From Bacillus_CJ salitolerans (GTDB lineage: Bacteria; Bacillota; Bacilli; Bacillales; SA4): a stretch of 64,000 nt of DNA. The notes under the pieces are model-generated. The model made no database searches, was not told the origin of the DNA, and worked only from the letters and a program-made list of their open reading frames with translations. Location: the NCBI RefSeq assembly GCF_042680805.1, contig NZ_JBHUEM010000024.1:103603-167602 (forward strand), given 5' to 3'. Shown here piece by piece: positions 33,948 to 43,552 of the stretch; the first letter of the stretch is position 1, and each line of letters begins with the position of its first letter. The position numbers were made by a program, and so were the translations under genes.

Positions 33948-35495
33948 TTATAGCATTTCTGATGTTGTCTTCGCTTGCATATGAAGTACTAAGTAGTCTG
34001 GGCCACCAGCTTTTGAGTCTGTTCCAGACATGTTGAATCCACCAAATGGTTGATATCCAACAATAGCACCTGTACAACCACGGTTAAAGTATAGATTACC
34101 AACATGGAAGTCTTCGCGTGCTTTTTCAATGTTTGCACGGTTATTTGTAATAACAGCACCTGTTAATCCATATTCTGTGTTGTTTGCAATTTCAATTGCG
34201 TGATCGAAGTCACGAGCCTTACAGAATGCAACGACTGGTCCGAAGATTTCTTCCTTCATGAGACGAGCATTTTCATCTACATCAGCAAAGATTGTTGGCT
34301 TAATGAACCAACCCTTAGAGTCGTCCCCTTCGCCACCATGCATTAACTTACCTTCTTCTTTACCAATTTCGATGTAGCTCATAATCTTATCATATGCACC
34401 TTGATCGTTAACAGGACCCATATAAGTTCCGTATACAGAACAGTCACCAATTGATAATTCTTTCGTTAACTCAACCGCGCGATTTAAAACTTGATCATAC
34501 ACATCTTCTACTATTACAGCACGTGAACACGCTGAACATTTTTGTCCAGAGAATCCAAATGCAGATGCAACGATTGATTTTGCCGCTAATTCAAGATCAG
34601 CTTCTTTATCAACAACGATTGTATCCTTCCCACCCATTTCAGCGATTACACGCTTTAACCAAATTTGACCTTCGCTTAGCTTAGATGCACGCTCATAAAT
34701 GCGTAATCCTACGTCACGAGAACCTGTAAAGCTTACGAAACGAGTACGTGGGTGGTCAACTAAATAATCTCCAACCTCTGCCCCGCTACCAGGGATGTAG
34801 TTTACAACTCCTGCCGGAAGACCCGCTTCTTCTAGTACCTCCATGAATTTCGCTGCAACAACTGGTGTTGTACTTGCCGGCTTTAATAAAACCGTGTTAC
34901 CTGCAACTAATGCAGCAGTCGTCATACCTGCCATAATGGCAAATGGGAAATTCCAAGGTGAGATAATAACCCCTACTCCAAGAGGGATATAATTAAAACG
35001 GTTATATTCAATTGGTCGGCTTTCTACTGGAATACCGTCCTTTAATTTAAGCATTTGACGTCCATAATACTCTAAGAAATCAATTGCTTCTGCTGTTTCA
35101 ACGTCAGCCTCATTCCATGACTTACCAGCTTCTTTTGTTAAAATCGCTGAGAACTCATGCTTACGACGACGAATAATGGCAGCGGAACGGAATAAAATAT
35201 CCGCGCGCACTTCTGGCTTCACTTTGCGCCAAGTCTTAAATGTCTCATCAGCTACTTTCATAGCCTTTTCAGCTAATTCACGACTAGCCTTTGATACAGT
35301 ACCAACAACCTCATTACGATTTGCTGGATTCACTGATACGATCTTACTCTCAGTTGAGATACGCTCCCCACCAATAATCAGATCATAGTCCTTCCCTAAA
35401 TAAGATTCAACAGTAGCAAGACCAGCTTCATATGCTTTTTTGTTCTCTTCTACCGTGAAATCTGTGAATGGTTCATGTTTGTAAGGTACTACCAT
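33948..35495 (-). CDS. pruA: 1-pyrroline-5-carboxylate dehydrogenase
   Basis: NAD-dependent aldehyde dehydrogenase that completes proline or arginine breakdown to glutamate. Full length (515 aa, the RocA/PutC class). Catalytic Cys is in GFSGQKCSACSRA (about 319) and the general-base Glu in VIAEMGGKD (about 285); SFTGSRDVG is the nucleotide loop. It is near the proline symporter, so uptake and oxidation of proline are encoded a few kilobases apart. It is transcribed alone; repeat copy B1 lies just upstream. Confidence 0.95.
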   Translation of the reverse strand: MVVPYKHEPFTDFTVEENKKAYEAGLATVESYLGKDYDLIIGGERISTESKIVSVNPANRNEVVGTVSKASRELAEKAMKVADETFKTWRKVKPEVRADILFRSAAIIRRRKHEFSAILTKEAGKSWNEADVETAEAIDFLEYYGRQMLKLKDGIPVESRPIEYNRFNYIPLGVGVIISPWNFPFAIMAGMTTAALVAGNTVLLKPASTTPVVAAKFMEVLEEAGLPAGVVNYIPGSGAEVGDYLVDHPRTRFVSFTGSRDVGLRIYERASKLSEGQIWLKRVIAEMGGKDTIVVDKEADLELAAKSIVASAFGFSGQKCSACSRAVIVEDVYDQVLNRAVELTKELSIGDCSVYGTYMGPVNDQGAYDKIMSYIEIGKEEGKLMHGGEGDDSKGWFIKPTIFADVDENARLMKEEIFGPVVAFCKARDFDHAIEIANNTEYGLTGAVITNNRANIEKAREDFHVGNLYFNRGCTGAIVGYQPFGGFNMSGTDSKAGGPDYLVLHMQAKTTSEML

Positions 35496-35517
35496 CGATT
35501 TCTGCCTCCCTTAAATT

Positions 35518-35669
35518 GGATGTTCAAAAAGTCCGGGGAAAATCGCCGCCCTAATTTCTTCGTTGACTTGCCTTTCGCTCCTCATGTATATAAACATACA
35601 ATCCGGTGCTCAGCTTTTGCCACCTCGAACTTCTCGGCTATTTTTGTCCTCCTTTTTGAACACGCTCTT
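35518..35669. repeat. MITE-like repeat, family B copy 1
   Basis: A roughly 150-nt element bounded by perfect 11-bp inverted ends TGTTCAAAAAG (35521-35531) / CTTTTTGAACA (35652-35662). The interior is nearly the same as at 56889-57035 (shared blocks GCTCAGCTTTTGCCACCTCG and AACTTCTCGGCTATTTTTGT). No ORF. The rest of the 35496-35800 gap is AT-rich with nothing recognised. Confidence 0.85.
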
Positions 35670-35800
35670 AATAAATAAATTAAAACAGCAAAAATCAAGA
35701 CAAAATCTACTAAACTTCGTCCCGAAAATAGCGTTTTCATCCTTCATCCCTTATTCTAACCGAAGAACCCTTTTTCTTTCAAACCTTTCCCCTAAAAAAT

Positions 35801-36967
35801 TTAGTCATATATATGAACAAATGGTTCTTCCTTCCCTGCTTCACGTATGATTATTGCCTCTGGACCGCTGATGGACGAGATATAACACTTTACAGAAAAA
35901 TAATTTTGGAAATGCTCCATTATGAGCCCAGTGACATATTGGGTAAACCCAACGACCTCTGCTTTTCCATAAAATTGCATCGGAATTTCAATTGTTAGTT
36001 CTGTTAGCTGTTCATCTTTATAAAACCCTCTACCGACCACACCTGTATAATTGGGGAAATATTCATCGATGTCAGCTTTAAAATTCAGCATTCTAGTTGC
36101 ATCATCGCGATAATTCGCCATTGCATCTGATGATGGAAACAAATAATATTCTTCGTTGACAACAGTCCATTTTTCGACACTGTTCGCCTTTGATTTTACT
36201 TGTCCTTTCGCAAAAAAGTTGCCTGGAACAACGGAGGATTTGCCTTCCTGCTTAAAAAGTCCAACCGTAATTGGTACATTTTCCAACCCTTCGATATTTC
36301 GTATCCGACGAATCATCTCATCTGCCATTTCTTTTCCTTGCTGCTCAATTTCCGCATCAGGAATCTCATATTCACGAGGATATCCTTGCTCCTGTGAGTA
36401 ATAGTGGATAGAATTCATTGCAAGACCAAGTACGATTCCACCTAACTCAGCTTTTCCTTCATCGTCCTTCACTAAATAATTCTGCTCTAGAATATGAGAT
36501 AAATAAATCGGACTCGCTTCATTTTGTTCCTTTAGTGTTCCTTCTGTCACCGGAGGAGGATTTAATCCTAGATTCGCACCCTTATCTTCTTGATTAGCAA
36601 GCTGTTCATCTGTTAATTTTCTAGATAACCAAGCGGTAACTGTTTCACTATCTAAGTATTGTCCATCTTGATATAAGAATTCCTCCGTAGGAAACTGTTC
36701 CTGAGCTAATCTCATCAATCCTGTTTCGAATTCATCAATATCCAATCTATTGTTCATTCTGTATACAACAAGTCCTCTGGATTCACTTGGTTTAAATGGA
36801 ATAACCGTACGATAATATTGATCCGATATGTTGTATTTAGGAACAATAGCTGTTTCTTGCGTATTATCATCGATATCTTGTACAATTTCTTCTTCCTTCT
36901 CAAACTGCGGCACACACCCACTTAATAAAAGGGTGCTCATTATGAAGAATGCCCCAAGTCTCCTCAT
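35801..36967 (-). CDS. CamS family lipoprotein (YerH)
   Basis: A 388-residue lipoprotein with signal sequence and lipobox LLLSGC (Cys about residue 18). The remainder contains PKYNISDQYYRTVIPFKPSESRGL and NEASPIYLSHILEQNYLV, which I recall from the CamS/YerH family; in enterococci and staphylococci the signal peptide of such proteins gives a sex pheromone. Its own role is unknown. It follows ligA by 12 nt and ends the pcrB-pcrA-ligA-camS cluster, as in B. subtilis. Confidence 0.88.
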   Translation of the reverse strand: MRRLGAFFIMSTLLLSGCVPQFEKEEEIVQDIDDNTQETAIVPKYNISDQYYRTVIPFKPSESRGLVVYRMNNRLDIDEFETGLMRLAQEQFPTEEFLYQDGQYLDSETVTAWLSRKLTDEQLANQEDKGANLGLNPPPVTEGTLKEQNEASPIYLSHILEQNYLVKDDEGKAELGGIVLGLAMNSIHYYSQEQGYPREYEIPDAEIEQQGKEMADEMIRRIRNIEGLENVPITVGLFKQEGKSSVVPGNFFAKGQVKSKANSVEKWTVVNEEYYLFPSSDAMANYRDDATRMLNFKADIDEYFPNYTGVVGRGFYKDEQLTELTIEIPMQFYGKAEVVGFTQYVTGLIMEHFQNYFSVKCYISSISGPEAIIIREAGKEEPFVHIYD

Positions 36968-36979
36968 CCTTCTTCACCT

Positions 36980-38983
36980 CTATCCATTTAACTCTAGAAC
37001 TAGTTTCTCCTCATCCCAGATTTCAACACCATGCTTTTTCGCTTGATCTAATTTGGAACCAGCAGCCTCTCCAGCAATTAAAAGATCTGTATTCTTACTT
37101 ACACTTCCTGAGACTTTTCCGCCAAGAAGTTCAATCTTTTCCTTCGCTTCATTTCTAGTTAAGATTTCAAGCTTACCTGTTAGCACGATGGTCTTTCCTG
37201 CGAAGTAAGAGTCGATTTCTTCTACATTCACCTTTTTAGGTCCTTGATAGGTCGTATTAACCCCTAACTCTTTTAATTCGTTGATAAGCTTTTGCACTTC
37301 TTCACTTCTAAAATAAGTATAGACAGAATCCGCCATCTTATCACCGATTTCATTTATAGCCGTTAGCTCTTCTACCGATGCTTGCTTTAGTGAATCAATT
37401 GTTTCAAATTGTTGTGCCAGCGTTTTGGCGGCTTTAGCACCTACATGCCTAATCCCTAAACCAAACAATAGCTTTTCAAGTGAGTTTGTTTTCGATGCTT
37501 GTATCGCTTGAATTAAATTAGTAGCCGATTTTTCGCCCATTCTTTCAAGTTCAACGAGCTGTTCCTTTGTCAGTCTATATATATCTGCTACATCATGAAT
37601 CAACTTTTCCTTAAACAACTGACTGATGACCCGTTCTCCTAAGCCTTCTATATTCATCGCATCACGTGATACAAAATGGATAAGCCCCTCACGTATTTGA
37701 GCTGGGCACATAGGATTGATACAACGGAGTGCAACCTCACCTTCAATACGTACAAGCTCGCTATCACATTCTGGGCAATGACTTGGCATCGCAAATTCCT
37801 TCTCATCACCTGTTCTACGTTCTAACAAAACATTCACAACCTCAGGGATGATATCACCTGCTTTTTTAACAACAACATAATCCCCAAGCTTAATATCTTT
37901 CTCACGTATTAAGTCCTCATTATGTAAGGACGCTCTCTTCACCACTGTTCCCGCTACCCGAACAGGCTCAAGAATAGCTGTAGGAGTAATAACTCCTGTT
38001 CTTCCGACATTAAGATCAATATCAATAAGCCTTGTAACAACCTCTTCCGCAGGAAACTTATAGGCAATTGCCCAGCGAGGACTTTTGGCTGTAAAGCCAA
38101 GTTCATCCTGTTGTTCAAGTGAATCTACCTTAATCACTATTCCGTCTATTTCATACCCAAGCGTTGGACGTTTTTCATGCCAGCCATTTACAAATTCAAT
38201 CACTTCATCAATTCCATTGCAGCGCTTTCTTTCATTATTGGTCTTAAATCCAAGCTCATCCAGTAGGTTCAAGCCTTCACTATGTGAAATAACCCCTGTA
38301 TTCAGACCATTTCCAATGCCATATACAAATATGTCCAGATTTCGCTTAGCTGCAAGCTTAGGGTCTAATTGTCGCAACGAACCAGCAGCTGCATTACGGG
38401 GATTCGCAAATGGCTCTTCTTCCGCTTGATAGCGTACTTCATTTAATGCTTCAAACGATCGCTTTGGCATATAAGCCTCTCCGCGAACCTCTAAGCTAAC
38501 TGGCTTTGTTAATCGCAATGGAATAGAGCGAATCGTTTTTAGATTTTGCGTAATATCTTCACCGATAGTCCCGTCACCTCGAGTGGCTCCACGAACAAAT
38601 AAGCCATCTTCATATTTTAATGAAACAGCTAAACCATCTATCTTTAATTCACAAATGTAAGCAACCTGTTCTCCAACTCCTTGCCTTACACGTCTGTCAA
38701 AATCACGCAAATCCTCTTCATTAAAAGCATTTCCTAAGCTGAGCATTGGTGTATCATGTTCAACTTTCTCAAAAACGTCTAGAGCGACTCCACCTACCCG
38801 GTGAGAAGGAGAGTCCTCTGCTAAGTAATCTGGGTTTTGCTTCTCAAGTTGAATGAGCTCTTGCATAGCTTGGTCATACTCAAAATCCGAAACAGAGGGC
38901 TTATCTAGGACATGATACTCATGGTTCCATTTATGTAATAAAGCTCTTAGTTCATCTATTCTAGCCTTTGCTTGGTCGGACAT
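36980..38983 (-). CDS. ligA: NAD+-dependent DNA ligase
   Basis: Essential replication ligase, 667 aa. In order: Ia domain, adenylation site ELKIDGLAVSLKY (Lys about 113), OB fold, four-Cys zinc finger (HCPECDSELV to CINPMCPAQ, about 404-430), helix-hairpin-helix repeats (IEGLGERVI, LFGLGIRHVG, INEIG) and a BRCT domain from about residue 588 (GKTIVLTGKL). AAAGGAGATG is the ribosome site. Spaced 80 nt from pcrA with a stem-loop between. Confidence 0.97.
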   Translation of the reverse strand: MSDQAKARIDELRALLHKWNHEYHVLDKPSVSDFEYDQAMQELIQLEKQNPDYLAEDSPSHRVGGVALDVFEKVEHDTPMLSLGNAFNEEDLRDFDRRVRQGVGEQVAYICELKIDGLAVSLKYEDGLFVRGATRGDGTIGEDITQNLKTIRSIPLRLTKPVSLEVRGEAYMPKRSFEALNEVRYQAEEEPFANPRNAAAGSLRQLDPKLAAKRNLDIFVYGIGNGLNTGVISHSEGLNLLDELGFKTNNERKRCNGIDEVIEFVNGWHEKRPTLGYEIDGIVIKVDSLEQQDELGFTAKSPRWAIAYKFPAEEVVTRLIDIDLNVGRTGVITPTAILEPVRVAGTVVKRASLHNEDLIREKDIKLGDYVVVKKAGDIIPEVVNVLLERRTGDEKEFAMPSHCPECDSELVRIEGEVALRCINPMCPAQIREGLIHFVSRDAMNIEGLGERVISQLFKEKLIHDVADIYRLTKEQLVELERMGEKSATNLIQAIQASKTNSLEKLLFGLGIRHVGAKAAKTLAQQFETIDSLKQASVEELTAINEIGDKMADSVYTYFRSEEVQKLINELKELGVNTTYQGPKKVNVEEIDSYFAGKTIVLTGKLEILTRNEAKEKIELLGGKVSGSVSKNTDLLIAGEAAGSKLDQAKKHGVEIWDEEKLVLELNG

Positions 38984-39009
38984 TCTTTCATCTCCTTTTA
39001 GGAAAACTC

Positions 39010-39045
39010 GGCTATCTCAAGGTTTTTTATAACAACGAGATAGCC
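39010..39045 (-). other. Stem-loop between pcrA and ligA
   Basis: Perfect 9-bp stem GGCTATCTC / GAGATAGCC with an 18-nt loop. It lacks a T-run, so it is more likely an RNA processing or stability element within the operon than a full terminator. Confidence 0.5.
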
Positions 39046-39063
39046 ATTGTTTTGTTGTAAAAC

Positions 39064-41274
39064 TTACACTTTTTCAATCGGAGCAAATTTTGCAAGTAAA
39101 CGTTTAATTCCTGTAGGACTTGGAAAAGCAATATCAAGCTCTTTTGATTCTCCCTCTCCTTTAACACTCACCACTGTACCAGTACCCCATTTTTTATGGG
39201 ATGCCTTGTCTCCAACTTTCCAACCAATCGATTCTCCACCTGTAGACTTCGCAGCAGGTCTCATAACCGGTGGTGTTTTTGGTTCTTTACGGGTTGTACT
39301 AAACGGAGAAGCCTTTTGCTTTTCTTCGTGAGCCTTTTCCACCAACTTCTCCGGAATTTCCGCAATAAAGCGCGAAACAGGATTCATACTGGTTCTTCCA
39401 AACAATGTTCTCATTTCAGCATTTGTAATATATAACTCTTGTTCAGCTCTTGTAATTCCAACATAGGCTAACCTGCGCTCCTCTTCCATTTCTTCGTCCT
39501 CAAATAGGGAACGACTGTGAGGAAATACCCCTTCTTCAAGACCCATTAAAAATACGACCGGAAACTCTAACCCCTTTGCCGCATGCAACGTCATAAGGAC
39601 TACATTGCCTTGATCTTCATCTTCTTTTTCATCCATTTGATCAATATCAGATACTAGGGCAAGATCTGTTAGAAAGGCAATTAAACTTTTATCCTCATTT
39701 TTATCTTCGAAATTTTTCGTTACCGATAAGAACTCATCGATATTTTCTAAACGGCTTTGTGCTTCGAGCGTTTTCTCATTTTTGAGCATATCACGGTAAC
39801 CAGTCTTGTCTAATACCTCTTCAACTAATTCCGTTACAGATAAATATTCCTGCTGCTGTACCCAGTTTCTTAGCTGATCGCGGAATTCCACTAGGGCATT
39901 GGTTATTTTTCCACTTAATCCAACAAGCTCAACCATTTGTAATGCCTCAAAAATGGACATATCGTGCATGACCGCATAATTCGCAAGCTTATCTAACGAA
40001 GTTGCCCCAACTCCGCGCTTTGGTACATTGATAATACGTGCCAAACTAATATCGTCATCAGGGTTTGCAATTAGACGCAGGTATGCAAGAATATCCTTAA
40101 TTTCCTTTCTGTCGTAGAACTTAATCCCGCCAACGATATTGTAGGAGATATTAGATTTTAGTAATACTTCCTCCATTACACGGGACTGTGCATTCGTTCT
40201 GTAAAGGATGGCAAAATCTGAAGGCTTTCTCATGCCTGAATCAATTAATTGCTTAATGATTCCCGCTACGAAATAACATTCATCCTGTTCGGTAGTTGCG
40301 CGATAGTAGGTCAGCAATTTCCCTTCATTATTTTCTGTCCAGAGATTCTTTGGCTTACGGTTTGCATTCTTTTGAATAACTTCATTGGCTGCCTCGAGAA
40401 TTCTCTTTGTAGAACGGTAATTTTGCTCAAGAAAGATAGCCTGTGCTCTTGGGTAGTCTTTCTCAAAGGATAGTATGTTACTAATATCCGCACCACGCCA
40501 GCGATAAATGGACTGATCAGAATCCCCCACTACACATAAGTTTTGGAAGCGACTAGCTAGTTGCTTAACAAGCATGTACTGTGCACGGTTCGTATCTTGA
40601 TACTCATCCACGTGAATATATTGAAACTTTCGTTGGTAATATTCTAGCACTTCTGGGACTCTCATAAACAATTGAATGGTCATCATAATGAGATCATCAA
40701 AATCAAGCGCTTGGTTTTTACGTAGACGTTTTTGGTACTCAGTGTACACTTCTGCTACAATCCCCTCATATGGGCCCGCAGCACTTTTCATATATTCCTC
40801 TGGCGTTACTAATTCATTTTTCGCACTACTTATAGATCCTAATAAACTTCTGGGTTCAAATTTTTTCGAATCGACATTCTTATCTTTTAAAACATTTTTA
40901 ATGACGGAAAGCTGATCCGTTGTGTCTAGGATGGTAAAGTTTCGATTGTATCCTAACCGGTCAATATCACGACGTAATATTCGGACACACATGGAGTGGA
41001 AAGTGGATATCCAAATCTCCTCAGCTGCTCCACCTACAATCTTAGCGACACGTTCTTTCATTTCACGCGCTGCTTTATTCGTAAAGGTAATGGCTAATAT
41101 GTTCCAAGGAGCTACTTCCTTTTCGGCCATTAAAAACGCAATTCGGTGCGTTAACACTCTCGTTTTTCCACTACCAGCACCTGCCATGATAAGTAAAGGA
41201 CCGTCTGTATGTTTGACTGCTTTTTGTTGCTCTGGATTTAATCCTGTTAAGAGTTTATTTGAAAGGTATTGCAT
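39064..41274 (-). CDS. pcrA: ATP-dependent DNA helicase PcrA
   Basis: UvrD/Rep-family 3'-5' helicase, 736 aa. Walker A MAGAGSGKTRVL (about residues 31-42), Walker B HVDEYQDTN, motif III GDSDQSIYRWRGA, motif V LMTLHAAKGLEFPVVF, motif VI EERRLAYVGITRA. The C-terminal SIGWKVGDKASHKKWGTGTV onwards is the Tudor-like domain that binds RNA polymerase. Preceded closely by pcrB as in other Bacillus. Confidence 0.97.
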   Translation of the reverse strand: MQYLSNKLLTGLNPEQQKAVKHTDGPLLIMAGAGSGKTRVLTHRIAFLMAEKEVAPWNILAITFTNKAAREMKERVAKIVGGAAEEIWISTFHSMCVRILRRDIDRLGYNRNFTILDTTDQLSVIKNVLKDKNVDSKKFEPRSLLGSISSAKNELVTPEEYMKSAAGPYEGIVAEVYTEYQKRLRKNQALDFDDLIMMTIQLFMRVPEVLEYYQRKFQYIHVDEYQDTNRAQYMLVKQLASRFQNLCVVGDSDQSIYRWRGADISNILSFEKDYPRAQAIFLEQNYRSTKRILEAANEVIQKNANRKPKNLWTENNEGKLLTYYRATTEQDECYFVAGIIKQLIDSGMRKPSDFAILYRTNAQSRVMEEVLLKSNISYNIVGGIKFYDRKEIKDILAYLRLIANPDDDISLARIINVPKRGVGATSLDKLANYAVMHDMSIFEALQMVELVGLSGKITNALVEFRDQLRNWVQQQEYLSVTELVEEVLDKTGYRDMLKNEKTLEAQSRLENIDEFLSVTKNFEDKNEDKSLIAFLTDLALVSDIDQMDEKEDEDQGNVVLMTLHAAKGLEFPVVFLMGLEEGVFPHSRSLFEDEEMEEERRLAYVGITRAEQELYITNAEMRTLFGRTSMNPVSRFIAEIPEKLVEKAHEEKQKASPFSTTRKEPKTPPVMRPAAKSTGGESIGWKVGDKASHKKWGTGTVVSVKGEGESKELDIAFPSPTGIKRLLAKFAPIEKV

Positions 41275-41347
41275 CTCTTTTCACCGCCTAAATATCTATT
41301 AAAACGAACACGCGTTCTGTCATTCTATTATAATCGTAGAAATAAAT

Positions 41348-42040
41348 CTATTCCAGTCCTTTTACCGTTTTTACTGTTAATAATGCTGTATCCAAGTCTT
41401 CATAAATGACATTTCCTACGACAACAGTGTGAGCTTTACTTGCCATTTCTTTTGCCTGGTCGACTGAAGAAATCCCGCCACCATAAAATAATCTAGTCTT
41501 CTCTAACGTATTTTTAACCTTTTGGACTAAGTGTGGATTCCCATAGCTCCCGCTGTACTCTAAGTAAAAAATGGGTAAATGAAATAGCTTGTCCGCTATT
41601 CTTGCGTAGGCAATGACATCCTCCTCCTGCAGGTCAGTGGTTGCATTGGTTAATTGTGCAACCTTTGAATCAGGATTCAATACGCAATAGCCCTCTGAAA
41701 GAATTTCGTCCCAATTCATAATATCACCATATTCCTTTATAGCCTGATGCTGCAGATCTATAATCCATTTCGGATCCTTACTATTTAATACAGTAGGTAC
41801 AAAATAAAGATCGAATCCAGGGATAATTGAATCAATCGTGGAGACTTCTAGTATACAAGGAACTGAGTATCTTCGAATTCGAGCCAGCAAGTTGATGACA
41901 TTATCTTCGGTGACACCATCACTTCCCCCAACTATAACTGCATCTGTTCCAGATTCACAAATCATCTCTAAGGTATCGTCTTCAATCTCTTTGTTAGGAT
42001 CTAGTTTAAATACATGTTTCCACTCTTTAATGTCGTACAT
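41348..42040 (-). CDS. pcrB: Heptaprenylglyceryl phosphate synthase PcrB
   Basis: A 230-residue TIM-barrel prenyltransferase joining heptaprenyl diphosphate to glycerol-1-phosphate. KLDPNKEI near the front, VGGSDGVTEDNV (about 37-48), YLEYSGSYG (about 157-165) and the phosphate-binding LFYGGGISS (about 186) match the GGGP-synthase family. First gene of the pcrB-pcrA-ligA-camS cluster. Confidence 0.95.
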   Translation of the reverse strand: MYDIKEWKHVFKLDPNKEIEDDTLEMICESGTDAVIVGGSDGVTEDNVINLLARIRRYSVPCILEVSTIDSIIPGFDLYFVPTVLNSKDPKWIIDLQHQAIKEYGDIMNWDEILSEGYCVLNPDSKVAQLTNATTDLQEEDVIAYARIADKLFHLPIFYLEYSGSYGNPHLVQKVKNTLEKTRLFYGGGISSVDQAKEMASKAHTVVVGNVIYEDLDTALLTVKTVKGLE

Positions 42041-42283
42041 TTACTACTCCTCCATTTTCCTATCCATTCCTCCATTATATCAAATCGAAAAGGAAAACAC
42101 CTTTATCCATCATGACTTTTATTCATTGAACTTACAATCATCAATCTGCTACCGGCACTTTGTTTGGCTTGATCCGAGAGTAGTCATATCTAACATATAT
42201 GAAAAAATGTAAATATTTTATCCATAGCTTTTTCTTATGCGGTGTCTATTTGAAACGCAATTAGTTCTTACTTTACTTATGAC

Positions 42284-42480
42284 GAACAAAAGGTTCAGGA
42301 CACCCCGTTTAGCCTAAGGCAGAGCAAATGTTCATGCATGAAAAAAAGGGTGGCTTTCCTATTATTCATGCCAGGTGTTTTGACCAAGGAAAAAGTGATT
42401 TTTCTTTTTCCACGAGTAGGATGAAATGGCACAGATCGTCGCCATTTCATCTTGGCTGGATTGCTGGATACCCTATCACT
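42284..42480. repeat. Dispersed structured repeat, family A (full long copy)
   Basis: Most of the 510-bp gap between pcrB and the 164-aa gene. The left 50 nt are the core (GAACAAAAGG to GCAAATGTTC). To the right are further hairpins: CATGAA/TTCATG, GGAAAAAG/CTTTTTCC and a perfect GATGAAATGGC / GCCATTTCATC stem around the central AGATCGTC. No ORF. The rest of the gap (42041-42283) shows nothing I can identify. Confidence 0.7.
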
Positions 42481-42522
42481 AGCCATCCTCTTGCTGAAAA
42501 CTTTTATTCTTTTATAATAATT

Positions 42523-42553
42523 AAAAAAAGAAGGCTGAATATCCGCCTTCTTA
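42523..42553 (-). terminator. Terminator of the 164-aa gene
   Basis: AAGAAGGC / GCCTTCTT stem followed by seven T on the minus strand, overlapping the stop codon. Confidence 0.85.
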
Positions 42554-43045
42554 GATGATTTTACTATGTTGTTCCATCATCTCTAATTTAATTTGTTTGT
42601 CTAATTTGGTAACAGTGTAATCACTTAAAGTTAATATGGTATGTTCCTTTCTTTGTGTATATGTATTGAAATAAGGAGCTGTGACAGTGTGTAGCTTCCA
42701 ATCTTTATAATGTGCCGTTAATATCTCCTCTGATTCTGTTATGGTAAAATGAACCCTCTTGATAATTGGGTAATGATCCCACATTACATGTTCAATTTTT
42801 CGGAACGAAAAAGGTAGTACCTCCCACTTTTTTACTTGAAGCTGTTCTTCAATGTATCTCTTCTCTTCTTCTGTTATATCAATGTTGAATACTCTATTAG
42901 TAAGAAAAATAGAGATTTCTGAAAGTTGACCTTCATCGAAAATAAAAAAGATCTCTTGATTATGGCTGACACTATTAGAAATGAATATTCCCCCATCCCC
43001 ATCATATTCAACCACCTTATTAATCCTTACATATCGATTTGTCAT
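42551..43045 (-). CDS. Hypothetical 164-aa protein
   Basis: Not recognised. Soluble, beta-rich in the first half (NRYVRINKVVEYDGDGGIFI, then EIFFIFDEGQLSEISIFLT), then a Lys/Glu-rich helix and a second beta section. No signal peptide or membrane helix. Single gene with its own terminator, standing between yerC and pcrB. Reading-frame quality and a plausible ribosome region (AGGGGATATAAAAC) support it as real. Confidence 0.65.
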   Translation of the reverse strand: MTNRYVRINKVVEYDGDGGIFISNSVSHNQEIFFIFDEGQLSEISIFLTNRVFNIDITEEEKRYIEEQLQVKKWEVLPFSFRKIEHVMWDHYPIIKRVHFTITESEEILTAHYKDWKLHTVTAPYFNTYTQRKEHTILTLSDYTVTKLDKQIKLEMMEQHSKII

Positions 43046-43176
43046 GTTTTATATCCCCTAATGTTTATATAGTTTACCTATTAGTATGAAACGATTGATT
43101 CCATTTTAGACAAAACAATTTCATACAAGATTCGACTTACTAAAGGATTACAGCTTTTAATGGGATTTTTTAAAAT

Positions 43177-43202
43177 AAAAAAGGTTAGCTCACGCTAACC
43201 TC
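43177..43202 (-). terminator. Terminator of yerC
   Basis: AGGTTAGC / GCTAACCT stem with a GTGA loop and six T on the minus strand. Confidence 0.88.
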
Positions 43203-43216
43203 TAGAATTGACAGTC

Positions 43217-43519
43217 CTATTTATTTTCTTTCTCGTATAAACGCTCTAATACCATCTCATAAGCATCATTTCCGTAGTTTAAGCATCGCTTCACACGGGA
43301 AATAGTTGCTGTGCTTGCACCTGTTTCGGCTTCAATTTTATGATAGGTGAAGCCTTCACGAAGCATCCTTGCTACCTCTAGTCGCTGAGCTAGGGACTGA
43401 ATCTCGTTAACCGTACATAAATCGTCAAAAAAGCGATAGCACTCCTCTAAATCTCTCATTGCAAGAATGGCAGTAAATAACTGGTCCAGCTCTTTTCCAC
43501 GCAGTTTATCTATTTGCAT
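43217..43519 (-). CDS. yerC: YerC/YecD family TrpR-like protein
   Basis: A 100-residue protein with the Trp-repressor-type helix-turn-helix: LCTVNEIQSLAQRLEVARML (about 35-54), then TYHKIEAETGASTATISRVKR (recognition helix at the end). It lacks evident tryptophan-pocket residues, and its target genes are not known from the sequence. Located 33 nt downstream of the yerB-like gene. Confidence 0.88.
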   Translation of the reverse strand: MQIDKLRGKELDQLFTAILAMRDLEECYRFFDDLCTVNEIQSLAQRLEVARMLREGFTYHKIEAETGASTATISRVKRCLNYGNDAYEMVLERLYEKENK

Positions 43520-43552
43520 ACCAATAGCTCCTTATATAAGTATTAGCCAATC

